This document shows, in pieces, positions 12,996-24,400 of a DNA stretch of 64,000 nt (positions within the stretch are counted from its first letter, which is position 1; each line of letters begins with the position of its first letter). The stretch is taken from assembly GCA_008638375.1 (NCBI GenBank), contig CM018036.1, positions 8,711,577 to 8,775,576 of the forward strand, in the 5' to 3' direction. The notes below the pieces were generated by a model, which was given only the letters and a program-made list of their open reading frames with translations, made no database searches and was not told the origin of the DNA. The position numbers and the translations under genes are program-made. This DNA comes from Nyssa sinensis. Its lineage: Eukaryota > Streptophyta > Magnoliopsida > Cornales > Nyssaceae.

Positions 12996-13552
12996 TTTAC
13001 CAAGAAATAGTAGAACTAATTTAAGTTATAAGAAAGTTCTTAATATTTTTTTATATTCTAAATAAATAAATTTTAGTATTAATTCAATATATCTATCATG
13101 TAGAAATGTAATTTTTTATTTTAATAACTATACAAGGTTGTTTTAAAAAAAGTATTAATTATTAAGTAATATAATTATTAATTAATAAAAAAATTAAATT
13201 ATTGAATATTAATGATTAGAAGGTCAACTATAGTAATTTTTTATTTTTGATTTTGTGAATAAAAAGTAATAAGAAATTTATTAATTTGAATATTTAATCA
13301 TTTTATTATTAATTAATAAATTTATTAATTCTTGTAATAGTTAGAGAGTTTACAGCGTTACAAATTATTATATAAGCCAACCGAACACTCAATCGGGATA
13401 ATTTAATATAAGAGTATACATGCATCCAAATAATAAAATTGACAAGACCAATTTCGGAATTTTGGGCCCTCTTTGGGTAAGGATAGATTATTATTCATAA
13501 ATGAAATAGTTTTAAATTTTTTTAATTAATTTGAATAAAGTCAAATTTGAGA

Positions 13553-13590
<38 letters not shown>

Positions 13591-14006
13591 TAACTTAATT
13601 TTGGAGCGATCTTGACTTGATTTAGTTCCGAGAATTTTCAAACAATGTCTTGGTATTGTTAAGATTGTAAAATGAACTCAGTTATTTGAGTTCGACTCGG
13701 TTACAGATTGTTCGAGATTAACTCGTGAGATAAACAAGTCAAGTTTGAATATATTTTAAAATTCGTTAATTTATTTAATTGGATTCGATAAGCCTATAAA
13801 TAATCTAATAGTATATAAAAAATCAAGTTACTTGAGTTACTGGTCAGAATCAGTTTGATTAGAGATTAGTTTGAAATAAATTCAATAAATTAACAATTAG
13901 AGTTTAAATATAATTTGAAACTTGTTTATTTTAGAGAATTAAATTTGAACCATTATTCGATTCGACTCAACTTATATATAGGTGTCACTTATCAAGTTTT
14001 TTTTTT
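11474..14006. other. Intergenic, no gene seen
   Basis: AT-rich DNA with microsatellites at about 12056-12131 (TA then CA), 12962-12987 (TA) and 13557-13585 (TA). The stretch at about 13590-13980 has repeated 'ttcgactcg/gagttcgactc' words like a decayed hAT-type element, but no paired ends were found. Short open frames near 11924 and 12386 are microsatellite- or poly-A-derived and not called. Confidence 0.5.
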
Positions 14007-14015
14007 TTTTTATAA

Positions 14016-14431
14016 GGGTTAATTAAACTTTAATATTCAGAAATTTTGTCTCAATTTCAAATAAAGTCATCGATTATCAATTATAACAATTTAGTCATTC
14101 AATTTTTAATTTCATTTCAATCGAGGTCAAGTGCATACGGCCGTTAACAGTTAACGACAATCATTTACGCATTAAAATTATAAGACCTTATCTTAAATCT
14201 ATATAAAATTATAAGGCTTTATTTAAAACTCGTATATAATTACATGATACTATTTTAAAATTTATATAAAATTACAGAGTACTAAAATATAATCAATTTG
14301 AAACAATTGGTTATAATTGGCTTTAATTAAAATGAAATTATAAATTGAGGGTCCAAATTATTATAATTATTAATTAAGTATCTTATTTAAAATTGGAACA
14401 AAATTTAAGAATAGTAAAGTATAATTAATCA
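14016..14431. mobile_element. Mutator-like MITE with long inverted repeats and 9-bp target duplication
   Basis: A 416-bp foldback element. The left end starts GGGTTAATTAAACTTTAATA and the right end, reverse read, TGATTAATTATACTTTACTA; similarity continues about 100 bp inward on both sides. A perfect 9-bp direct repeat, TTTTTATAA, flanks it (14007-14015 and 14432-14440). A 9-bp duplication with long inverted repeats fits a Mutator-like MITE. It sits about 0.5 kb upstream of the kinase start codon. Confidence 0.75.
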
Positions 14432-14811
14432 TTTTTATAATTATTATTTATTTAATTAAAAAGTGTTAAAAACTATTATTATTTTGAGTTCTTTCCTGAA
14501 TCCGGTAAACAAGGATTAAATAATATTAATGTTTTTTTCACCTGTGCAAATGGCGTGACTTTTCTCAGTGATATTTTAGAGAGTTCAAGAAGGTCAATGA
14601 CATACGGGTCTCATAATTCAAAAAAGTAAAATAGAAATAAATGAAAAAGAAATCAATAAGAAAGAGGAGGAGGAGATCGAAGTGGGTCAGAAACGCAAGT
14701 TGCTTTGAGGCAATTGCATGTGCCCACATGGCACTGATTGTTGCAGCCTTAGACCGTCAGTTGCCAAGTGATTGTAGAAAGAAGATGAAGAAATCAACTC
14801 AATACATCCAT

Positions 14812-14928
14812 TTATATATATAGTTATATACATACATAGACCCAACAAACATCAGTTATCGTTCAGTTATAGCTGAACAGTGCTTCGATTTTTAGAGAGA
14901 GAAAGAGGTAGTGTGTGTGTGGAGAGAG
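14812..14928 (+). promoter_or_regulatory. Core promoter and 5' UTR of the Raf-like kinase gene
   Basis: A TATA-box-like stretch (TTTATATATATAG) lies at 14811-14823, about 105 bp before the start codon at 14929, a normal distance for a plant TATA box plus a short leader. The leader ends in a GA/GT-rich tract. The transcription start itself cannot be seen. Confidence 0.5.
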
Positions 14929-15418
14929 ATGAAGGAGGGCAGTGATGGATTTGTGAGGGCGGATCAGATTGATCTGAAGAGCTTGGATGAGCAACTTGAA
15001 AAGCATCTCAACCGAGCATGGACCATGGAGAAGAACAAGAAGAAACAACAAGATTCTGACTCTTCCGCCGTCGCCGCCCCCGCCGCCACCACCACCACCA
15101 CCACCGCCACCAGGCAGAGACACGAGTGGGAGATCGACCCCTCTAAGCTCATCATCAAAGGTGTCATTGCTCGTGGCACTTTCGGCACCGTCCACCGCGG
15201 CGTCTACGACGGCCAAGACGTCGCCGGTTAGTCCCCACCTATATTCTTAATTCTAATGTTTCTCATTTATTCCCCTTTTATAGACAATTTTTAATCTTCT
15301 CTTCTATCATGAATATTCTGCCAAAAATTTTGCTTTAGTTTTTTTATTTTTATTTTCACTTTTGGGGATTTGACTTCGAATTTGTGTGTTTATCTTGTTC
15401 CCCTTTTTCAATTTTCTT

Positions 15419-15453
<35 letters not shown>

Positions 15454-18400
15454 GTATGTATTTATATCATGGGTACGCTTGTATTGTTGTTTATAGATAT
15501 TCATTTTTCGAATGATAATTAAGCGATTTAAATAATACCCAGATGTTTCTTATGATTGGGTATTGCTCTGTTTCCACAATTAGAGTTGTTTTTAGGCGCT
15601 GATTGAATTTAGAATTCCCTAAAGTATTGTGAACAATTTGTTGAGGACCACTCTTATTTGGTCGGTCCAATTATGGATTAGGTGGGCCTTTGCAAGAGTC
15701 ATCTTTATAGATTTTATTGTTTCAATTCTGTGTTTAGTCAATGAACAAGGTGATCTAATGTTATAATTGTTGCCACTTGATTTCTGTTGCAATTGATGGA
15801 TATGGAGAAGTTTCTGAATGGCAATAGTAAATGTACTCTTATGAAATCCGTGAGTTGCTGCACGGGTTTGGATTGAATTGGCAGATGACTGCAATAACTT
15901 GGGTGATGTTGCATTACTGAACTTTCATGTGAACCCAGTTGCAAGTTAATAATAGTAAAGTAAGAAAATCATTAATTAATATAAACTGCTAGTTAGAAAT
16001 TAGGATCCCAACTTGTTGTTGCTTGTTTTATTGGTATTTGTCGTCATCATCAGCGTCTTAGTCAACATCATTATTCTATCTTGTGTCACAATCCATCAAA
16101 GTTAAAATTTGTTTTTCTTTCTTTAAACATTTATTAAATTCGTCTGATAATTGCTTATAGTATTTCCCAGTTAAGGGCTTTTTTGATAAGTGGGCTACAT
16201 TTTTGCTGAAACTAATACATGTATTGTTTTTGGTTCCTATCCTAATCCTCAGTTAAACTGCTGGACTGGGGGGAAGAGGGCCACCGGACGGAAACTGAAA
16301 TAGCATCATTAAGGGCAGCTTTTACACAGGAAGTTGCAGTGTGGCATAAGCTCGATCATCCCAATGTAACTAAGGTCACTTTCTACATCAAAGCTCTTTT
16401 CTCTTCTCTGTACATGGCAATAAAATTTGGTAGCATATGCTTCTTCTATATGACATCTTCTTGCTCGGAGGACTTCATATCTAGACTATATTGAGTAATC
16501 TCAGTTTTGGAAGCTTAAAATTAGTATGGAAAATTTTTGCATACCTGTGGTTTCATTCATTATAGAAAGCAAGCAGGCAACCATATGCTGTACGTAACTC
16601 AGATAGTAGATGAGTTGTGGCAGTATGTATTGATGTTGTTTGGAATAAAATGTTCTACTTGGCTTCTTCTTGATGGGAATTGATGGCTGATAATAATTTG
16701 GTCATAGAACTTGGTAGTTCCTTTAACATGCCTTAGCTTTGGGTGGATCACATTTCAAAGGCATAACCACCTATACTCAGGATCATCTGCAGAATGTTCC
16801 ACAAAATATTTGTAAAAGTTGTTTTGTGGTGGTGAGTACCATTATCATTTTGAGTTGTTTTAGAAAGATTTGTAGCTTCAAGGGTTTACCTTTCTCTTTT
16901 AATAGGCATCTCTGACTAGCTTTTGAACATATAGTTCTTGGGTTGCCTTGGTGGTATTCTAGATATTTAGCAAGTCAACACATAAAAACTATTCCTGGTG
17001 CTTCAGTATGCTGATGGTATTTACTTGAGCATTTCAAACATTAAAAATCCTTACATATTTTAGAGTTTTGATTCCCTCTCGTGTTGATGCTGACTGACCT
17101 CAATCTGGATTGCTTTTGTAATGCCAGAACGACATTGGTTTTCTTATAAATGTTTGTGGTAGATGGTACTGGCCTAATTAGGATGATTCTGGAAGGTTCT
17201 AGTTAGTGTTAACTTTGGGGAGATAAAAAGAAAAAAAAAGGGGGGGGGGGGGTTTGGAGGGGAGAGCGCAACTGGATAATTAAACAGAGGACATCTTTCT
17301 ATGGCGTAGCAACTACTAAAGTTGGTAATGTAATAATATGGTAGTATCTACAAAATTCCCTAGTTTATTTTTGAAGTGTGTCAAATAATTGGATAGACTG
17401 CCTTTTAGTGCTGCCCAAAGTGTTGAAGAATTATTCATAATCTCAAATATTATGGAAAGATAGAGAGGACTCACTTGATAACAATTAAACATGCAAATTC
17501 CCCATAGAAATTCTATTTGAAAATTTGCTGAGGTCAAGTTTTCTCATCTTCCTGTGGAATAATGGTGGCAATGTGAGGTTCTCTAGACCATGTTACCCGG
17601 GACCATTTGCAGGTTGTTTCTTTATGTTCTAAGAAAATCGATTACTGTAAAACCTTGAAGTAATGTTTAGGAACAGCCTTGATGCCCATTTTGGAAATAG
17701 ATCCTTTTTCATTTTGTATTTTACTTATTGTAACTTTAGGGTTCGTTATTTCTTATTTTCAGTTACGTCCTTCCTCTGCCAATGTCTGCAACTCAATGGG
17801 AGCCATTAGGTGGAGATGTAGAGTGACTATTTTAAATCATCAATCTTTTGGCTTTACTTTATTAGCTTCCCTTTCTATCTCCATTTTGCATTGCTGCTCA
17901 TAATCCTGAAGAAAATGGAAGAAGTATTCTAATCTGCCTGCCTGCCTGCCTTTTTCTTTTTGCCTCACTTTATGTTCATTACTTGTCGTTCCATTTATTT
18001 CCAACCGACGGTTTAGTATAGTTCCATTCTTGTTTTTCTTTTTTTATCCTATTTTCAATGTCATGCAATAGATCTCCTTATTCCCACAGTAAAATGTTTG
18101 AATTTAGAAGCTTTTTGGCTTTGGAGTATATCAGACTTCACCGCTCATAATCTGAAGAAAAGGGAAGAAGTATTCTAATCTGCCTGCCTGCCTGCCCCTT
18201 TTTTTTTTCCTCACTTTATGTTCATCACTTCTCATCCCATTTATTTCCAACCTACTGTTTAGTATAGTTCCATTCTTATGTTTCTTTTTTATCCTATTTA
18301 GTATAATTCCCACAATAACAAATTTGAATTTAGAAACATTTTGGCTCTTGGAGTATATAGTCTTCACTATTTTTACTGGGAACAAAGTCAAAATGTGCAG

Positions 18401-20187
18401 CTTTTCAAAAATAAATTTCCTAATATAATATTATCCTTTGTTTGGAATACTTGTATTATTGACTTTGCTAATTCAAAAGGCTATCAGAAGTAGAGAACAA
18501 CCTAGACTTATCAAAAAAAAAAAAAAAAAAGAGAGGTAGAGGACAGCTTAGTTAAATAATTTTTGTCATCATTGCTTTACATAGCTAATTGTTTCCAAGA
18601 TATGTAATTTCTGTGAAACACCGCATATTGTGATGATAACTGCATTAGATGTAACTGATCCTGCTGTATATTTTTTGTTTTTTGTTTTGTTTATTTTTAT
18701 TTTTTATCCTTGGCCCTGCTGCATGGTAATTGCTTCTTTTACATAGTAATCAAATGTTGGTCCTAACAATTCATGCCTAACCTGATATGCAGTTTATAGG
18801 GGCAACAATGGGCTCCTCAGAGCTAAACATACAAACAGAAAATGGTCATATTGGCATGCCAAGTAATATTTGTTGTGTTGTTGTGGAATATCTGCCCGGG
18901 GGTGCCTTGAAATCTTACCTTATAAAGAACAGAAGAAGGAAGCTGGCTTTCAAAGTCGTTGTCCAGATGGCACTTGATCTTGCTAGAGGGTATTCCATTG
19001 CATCCTGTATTCCTTCTTGTAAATTTATCCGTTCATTTTTTTTTTTTTTTTCGCAGTTTGGCAGTTCAAAAGTGACCAGTAATTTGTGATTTGTTGAACT
19101 AAGTACAAAAAGGAAAACCTACTGATTCTTGTAGGTTAAGTTACCTCCACTCTCAGAAGATTGTTCACAGAGATGTAAAGACAGAGAATATGCTATTGGA
19201 CAAAACACGTACCGTAAAAATAGCCGATTTTGGCGTTGCTCGTGTTGAGGCGTCAAATCCTAATGACATGACTGGGGAGACTGGGACCCTTGGCTACATG
19301 GCTCCTGAGGTATATAGTCTTAACTTTTTTGAGTAGGTAGTACTCTACAACCAGACAAAACACTTAAAAAGTTCTAGCTCTTTTGGTAGTTTGCATGTAT
19401 TTTTTTGGTTCCATAGAGAACATTGTCAAAAGATTTTTTCCCTTGGACATGGATCATCCTCATATATGCATACTGATATGATGAAATAGAATCCTCTCTT
19501 AGTGCATAGGCAAAATTGTCAGTTTTGGCTTCTGAACACCTCTCATCAGTAGGAGAGCTTTCCTTACAGCAAATTGAGGTTGTGCAATTGTTGGCCTTCA
19601 TACTTGTATATCTAATTTGTCAAACTAGGAGATTACATTGATAGACAAGAAACCCAGGAAAACAAAAAACATTTGGTTAGCAGTTAGCACAACGTGGGTG
19701 ACTTGACAAATGGTTATATTACAGGTTCTCAATGGTAATCCATATAATAGGAAATGTGACGTATACAGCTTTGGCATCTGTTTATGGGAGATATATTGCT
19801 GCGACATGCCATATCCTGACCTCAGCTTCTCAGAAGTGACTTCAGCTGTGGTTCGCCAGGTATATTCCCCTTAAACATTGAGCATCACTGCAAGAATATT
19901 TTGATAATTGAAACATTTATCCTCTCTATATATGTGGATATTTAAATCGTAAAATCATGTTATTCATGTCAAATCCCCAGAACCTGAGGCCAGAGATACC
20001 TAGGTGCTGTCCAAGTTCTCTGGTAAATGTAATGAAGCGGTGCTGGGACGCTAACCCTGACAAGCGGCCGGAGATGGATGAGGTAGTTTCCCTGTTAGAG
20101 GCCATTGACACATCAAAAGGTGGAGGTATGATCCCTGTTGATCAGCCTCAAGGTTGTCTCTGCTTCGGCAAGTACAGAGGGCCTTGA
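14929..20187 (+). CDS. CBC1/CBC2-like: Raf-like MAPKKK, CBC1/CBC2 type (six exons, 377 aa)
   Basis: Ser/Thr protein kinase of the plant Raf-like C group. The start motif (VRADQIDLKSLDEQLEKHL), the kinase domain and the C-terminal tail (LEAIDTSKGGGMIPVDQPQG) closely match Arabidopsis At3g01490/At5g50000, known as CBC1/CBC2 in guard cells, where they act in blue-light and CO2 control of stomatal opening. I read exons 14929-15226, 16253-16374, 18793-18989, 19135-19309, 19725-19859 and 19981-20187; all introns are GT-AG and the total (1134 nt) stays in frame. Kinase landmarks: glycine loop ARGTFG near 81-86 (first Gly is Ala, as I recall it in the Arabidopsis protein), Lys101, HRD 217-219, DFG 237-239, APE 262-264. 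Residues 40-64 are a low-complexity Ala/Thr linker encoded by GCC/ACC repeats. Intron 2 is 2.4 kb with an internal duplication. Which paralogue it matches best is not resolved. Confidence 0.93.
17896..18375. repeat. Tandem duplication, about 247-bp unit, in kinase intron 2
   Basis: The sequence starting GCTCATAATC at 17896 is repeated from 18143. Both copies carry 'gaagtattctaatctgcctgcctgcctgcc', 'cctcactttatgttcat' and 'ggtttagtatagttccattctt'-like blocks in the same order, with modest divergence and small indels. The unit is non-coding and wholly intronic. Confidence 0.75.
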
Positions 20188-21981
20188 AACTACATCTTGA
20201 GCATATTACCAACTAGGATAATTATATTTCGGTGTCCAAAAGATCCATATCTGTATTTGAGAGGAAAAAGAAATTGGGATTCCAGAGCTGAGAAGATTCA
20301 GATGGTGGTGGAAATAGGCTGAGGATCTCTGCAACATTTCTCTTTGTTGGATGTTGTAAAGCTTTTCTTTTATTTATCTTTCTTCTATTTGTTTTATTTT
20401 ATTTTTTTGTGGGTTTTCCAAATATGTGTATGTGATTGACTTGCCATTCTGGTGGGTTGGCTGGCTCTCCATCTCTTCTGTAAGATCACCCTTTACATAC
20501 TAGTAATAATCATCATTATGATTATGGTTAATATGATATAAACTGCTACCTAAATTCAGCATGTATGCCCTCTATGATAACATTAGTGTGATGGAACACT
20601 GTTGATTTTAAGTGTTACATTTTTCAAAAATTTGGAAATGCAGAGGAGATTTTTGACAGCAATGGCTATGAAATTTTAGTGTTAACCATGGATTTCCAAT
20701 CAGAAAAGGCCTTCCCCAAATTCCAATTCCTCTATTGTGCGAGGGACCTTTAATTAGGGGTGCATTTCAGACCGGCTAACCCGAAATTTGTTGGGCCTAA
20801 GCCCGGATCAATCCGAGCCGGACATATTAAATTCATTTACTTCTGTAGGATGGAATGAAGTTTATAAATGCATCTGATTTTTATTCAGACCCCAATGTTG
20901 GACAATATGTTATTTCTTTTACTAGCCTCCTTCCACATTTACAATAAGAGTTTTTAACTCTTACCCAACACAATATTTTCTTTATGACTTACAAAAAATT
21001 AGTATATACATGCAAATCTCATCGTAATGAGAAGATACAAATTTTGTTTACCAATAAGTATACTCTTTAAGAGTAGATTGGTATAATAAATGTTAACTAT
21101 CTATAGATAGATCAGGTATAATCAGAGCATTTAAGATGAGTAGAACTTTTAGATTTAGATTTTCAATAGTCAGATATAAAATCAAGAATAAAGATACAGA
21201 AGTGTAAGTTTGTAAAGAGATGACAATAAATATTTTAGAGAACTTATATTATAATTTTCAAATGAATATTGCCGTTTTGTATAAGTAAGAAAACACAAAG
21301 TTTACAACAAAGAGAATAAGAGGGTAAAAGGTTGAATTCTTAAAATACTATGTTTGTCCCACATTGGCAGATAAATCAAACCTTAAGCTTCTCTTTCTCT
21401 ATAAAAACAGTGTCCCCTTCTAGAAAATTCCAATGCAAAAACTTTTTACGTGTGTTGCCTTTCTTAATGACAGATTTAAGCTGTTCAAAAAAATTGAAAA
21501 ATTTGTATAAGATTTATGAAGTTACAAGTTATAAATAATAATTTTTTTGTAATTAGCTAGGTAACTCTAATAAACCCCATATAAAAGAATTTTAGTTGTC
21601 CACAATTTAGAGTTTGGATTGGAATTAGACAGACGATTTGAGTGTTTCATCCGCCATTAATAGGGGCAAAAATAGAGTGACACTTTCTTCATTCTAATCT
21701 TGTTTAAAGGATGTCTCTCCTTCCGTTCTCTCCATACTTCATACTCCATTAATTGTGTCTCCCAAACCCAACCTTAGCTCCACCCCCACCCTGCTTTGTC
21801 ATTGTTTAAAACTTTGTTTTATTAATTTTTTTTTTAAATTATAACTAATTAATTATTATTATTACAAATACAAATCTATATATGCATTACATATACACAT
21901 CTAAATATATATGAGAATATTTAAGAAAATAGAGTAATATTAAAGAGAATATATATAATTTAAATATGAATTGTTTACTTA
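20188..21981. other. Kinase 3' flank and intergenic DNA
   Basis: The first 250-400 bp downstream of the kinase stop are probably 3' UTR (T-rich, several AATAAT/TATTTT words), but no poly(A) site can be fixed. Near 20756 TAGGGGTGCATTTCAGACCGG looks like one end of a hAT-type MITE with GGCCC/CCCGG words behind it; I found no partner end. The rest is AT-rich with no gene. Confidence 0.5.
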
Positions 21982-23006
21982 GGCCATCTCTAGTCATGAC
22001 TCAAACTCAAACTCAAATTTTACTTATAATTTGAGTAAAATGTGAATTTGAATTTGATGTTCTCTAGTAGTCACTTAAGTTTTTACTCAAATCTTTTTTA
22101 AAAATTTTTACATTATCCTAAAAGCAACTTTATGTCATTTCCTTTCAAAAATCATTTTCTCTCTTCTTTTTCCTTCCACGCCCCTTTTCTCCAATCCATC
22201 ACGCCTCCCTATCTCACGCAAACACGAACAGGGTGGAGGCCAAACGCTTACTCGGAATCGCCGAGAAACTCTTGCAATGCAAGATCTTAGCGGGTCGAGA
22301 GATCAAAAACCAAATCTGAAAACAAAATTTCAAACGCCTTTGGAAGCCTGCAAACTTTGGCTTGCTGTGGAAATTTTCACAGCGGGTCGAGAGATCAAGA
22401 ACCAGATTAAACAATTCTCAAGAATCGCGCACACGTCTTACATCCAGACCCCTTTGGAAGCTAAGAACAGAATGCGAGTATGATATCACACACTCCGCAG
22501 AGAATTGTTTGATTCTTAACAAACATACAAGCCATGGCAGCTCGGAGGATCTCGTCTCTGCTGTCGCTTTCCTCTGTTTCTTCTAATTTCATTTTCACGG
22601 CAAGCCATTCATGTTCTTGTTTCTGAACCAAATCAAGATCAATGGTTACTCTTTGGGGTTTTTGATTTGGGGTTCTTGAACCAAGTCAAGATCACTGCGG
22701 ACCGCCATCGCCGACCGCCGTCTCTACAACGAACGACCGTCGCCAGGTTTGTTTTCCTTTTCTTGTTTTTCTTTCCATTTCTTTTCCTTGCCTTTTCCTT
22801 TCACTTTCCATCTAAGGTGAGACTAGGTAAGGAAAAAAATAGTCGTTAGAAATTTGGTTCTGTGAATTGTAGTGCACTGATTTGGGTTTGAATTTGAGTA
22901 AAAACTTATTTGGTATGGGTTTGAGTCTAGGGTTGAAGGGTCATTTCTGTGTATTTTGACTCAAATTTAAATTTGATATAAGTTTGAATCAGCACTGGAG
23001 ATGCCC
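21982..23006. mobile_element. Non-autonomous PIF/Harbinger element, deletion derivative
   Basis: A 1025-bp element with ends GGCCATCTCTAGTCATGACTC and, reverse read, GGGCATCTCCAGTGCTGATTC. TTA flanks both sides (21979-21981, 23007-23009). Its left 170 bp ('tagtcacttaagtttttactcaaatc', 'agcaactttatgtcattt...ctcaaaaatcattt'-like) and right 260 bp (T/C-rich 'ttttcctttcc' tract, then 'gttagaaatttggttc') match the subterminal parts of the coding element at 6780-11091. The transposase and ORF1 are absent, so it could only have moved with proteins from elsewhere. The middle has a 92-bp-spaced direct repeat (AGCGGGTCGAGAGATCAA at 22289 and 22381) and a short frame at 22534 discussed in the findings. 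Confidence 0.75.
22289..22480. repeat. Internal direct repeat of the PIF derivative
   Basis: AGCGGGTCGAGAGATCAA occurs at 22289 and 22381, and 'cctttggaagc' follows each copy at a larger distance. The second copy is diverged. The repeat makes short open frames that show no protein family. Confidence 0.6.
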
Positions 23007-23087
23007 TTAGAAGTTTACAAAAAGTATAAAAATTATCATCAAGTCCCAGTTTAAATTTAGTAACCCAATAAGTCCTTCAAACCTTTA

Positions 23088-23865
23088 GATCATGTTTGTT
23101 TGACGGGATAAGGTAGTATAATAAGATATCACATAGGTGATATCCTATCCTATGTTTAGATGTTTACTTAGGATGAAATTAGTTTTAGTTATATCCCACT
23201 GGTGTGGGATAAAAATAATCCCACCAGAGTAGTGGTATTATTTTAATCCCATGTTCAATGGGATAAGAAGAAAAATAAAGAAATACTTAATCATTCTCTA
23301 ATGACAAGAAAAAGACAAAAGAGGAAAGAAATTACTTTCAACAACTACTACTAACGTTATTCTTATAAATTTTCGTAACATATTATCATTCTTGTTGATG
23401 ACACTTTTTTACTATTAAATAAATTTCACATGTATCGACTATTTTTTTAATTCTTACATCTATTGACAATATTTTTTATTAATATTACACAATAAATTCA
23501 TTAAATTTAATTGTTGAATCCTCTCTCATCTCTTTATTGTCCTTAAAAAAACTTCTTTAAGCATATATTTTGGAAAAATATATTTTTGGAATTTGATTTT
23601 TCTAGAATTTCATAAAAAAGTAATTATTAGAAATACAAATTTAATATCACATAAGATTTTATTTCATAAGATTTTATTATTTTATAAATAATTGTATCGA
23701 TTTAAGAATAGAATTGAAATATAACATCATATTCAGACATTTTATCCGGGCATGTTCCAAACATAGGAGTACAATATTTAATATCCTACAGAATTGCATT
23801 TTCTATCTAATGTGAACATATCCTATATGATATGGCCTTTTTATCTTGATCGTCCGAACATTGCC
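23088..23865. mobile_element. Tourist-like MITE with TTA target duplication
   Basis: A 778-bp non-coding element. Its left end (GATCATGTTTGTTTGACGGG) and right end read in reverse (GGCAATGTTCGGACGATCAA) are imperfect inverted repeats; similar words such as 'gatatcacatagg' and 'catatcatatagg' extend the match to about 45 bp. TTA lies outside both ends (23085-23087 and 23866-23868). The centre is AT-rich. Confidence 0.65.
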
Positions 23866-24400
23866 TTAATAATTAAAATATCATTACATTCCTAATCAAT
23901 TCAGTACTTGAAAATTCCAAGGCACATGAATGGCACACTTTTCTTTAATTTTTTTTCAAGATTTCAAAATTAAATAACTTATAAATTAAATACCTATTTT
24001 CAATAAAATTTATATATTTAGACTCTAAAAATCGAGATTTATCAAATAAGATTATATTGCATATAAAATTTTGAATGAGAAAAAAAAAAAAAAATCGATA
24101 CAAAATAATAAAATTTCGTCTCAACAAAAATGTAAAATCTTACACCTTTCCAGTGAAAAATTCCAGTCCCACCAAAAAGATAAAATTTTATACTTTCATA
24201 AAAGTTGAAAAAAATTCTTGATTGTATTTAATTTTATTGAGATTTTTTTCATATGTTGAATACTCAAAATTGACTTTCAAGAGTATGAAAATTTGTATAA
24301 AAATTAGTATTTAAAACATGAGTGATTAAAAATACACTAGTTGTAAAAATATAAAATTTTATACTAGTGAAAAGAATATATAAAATTTCATAATTGATTC
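23866..24400. repeat. Dispersed repeat with 'gtaaaattttata' words, copy 1
   Basis: This stretch matches about 52690-53300: 'tcaagatttcaaaattaaataactta', 'caataaaatttatatatttagactctaaaaat' and 'gagatttatcaaataagatta' recur in the same order. The tail carries imperfect copies of 'aaaagtgtaaaatttta'. The similarity resumes left of the MITE at 23088 (about 23010-23084), so the MITE interrupts this repeat. Class unknown. Confidence 0.6.

Noticed and set aside
14987..15250. Poly-Pro and, on the other strand, poly-Gly/Val frames
   Set aside because: Alternative-frame readings of the GCC/ACC repeat in kinase exon 1.
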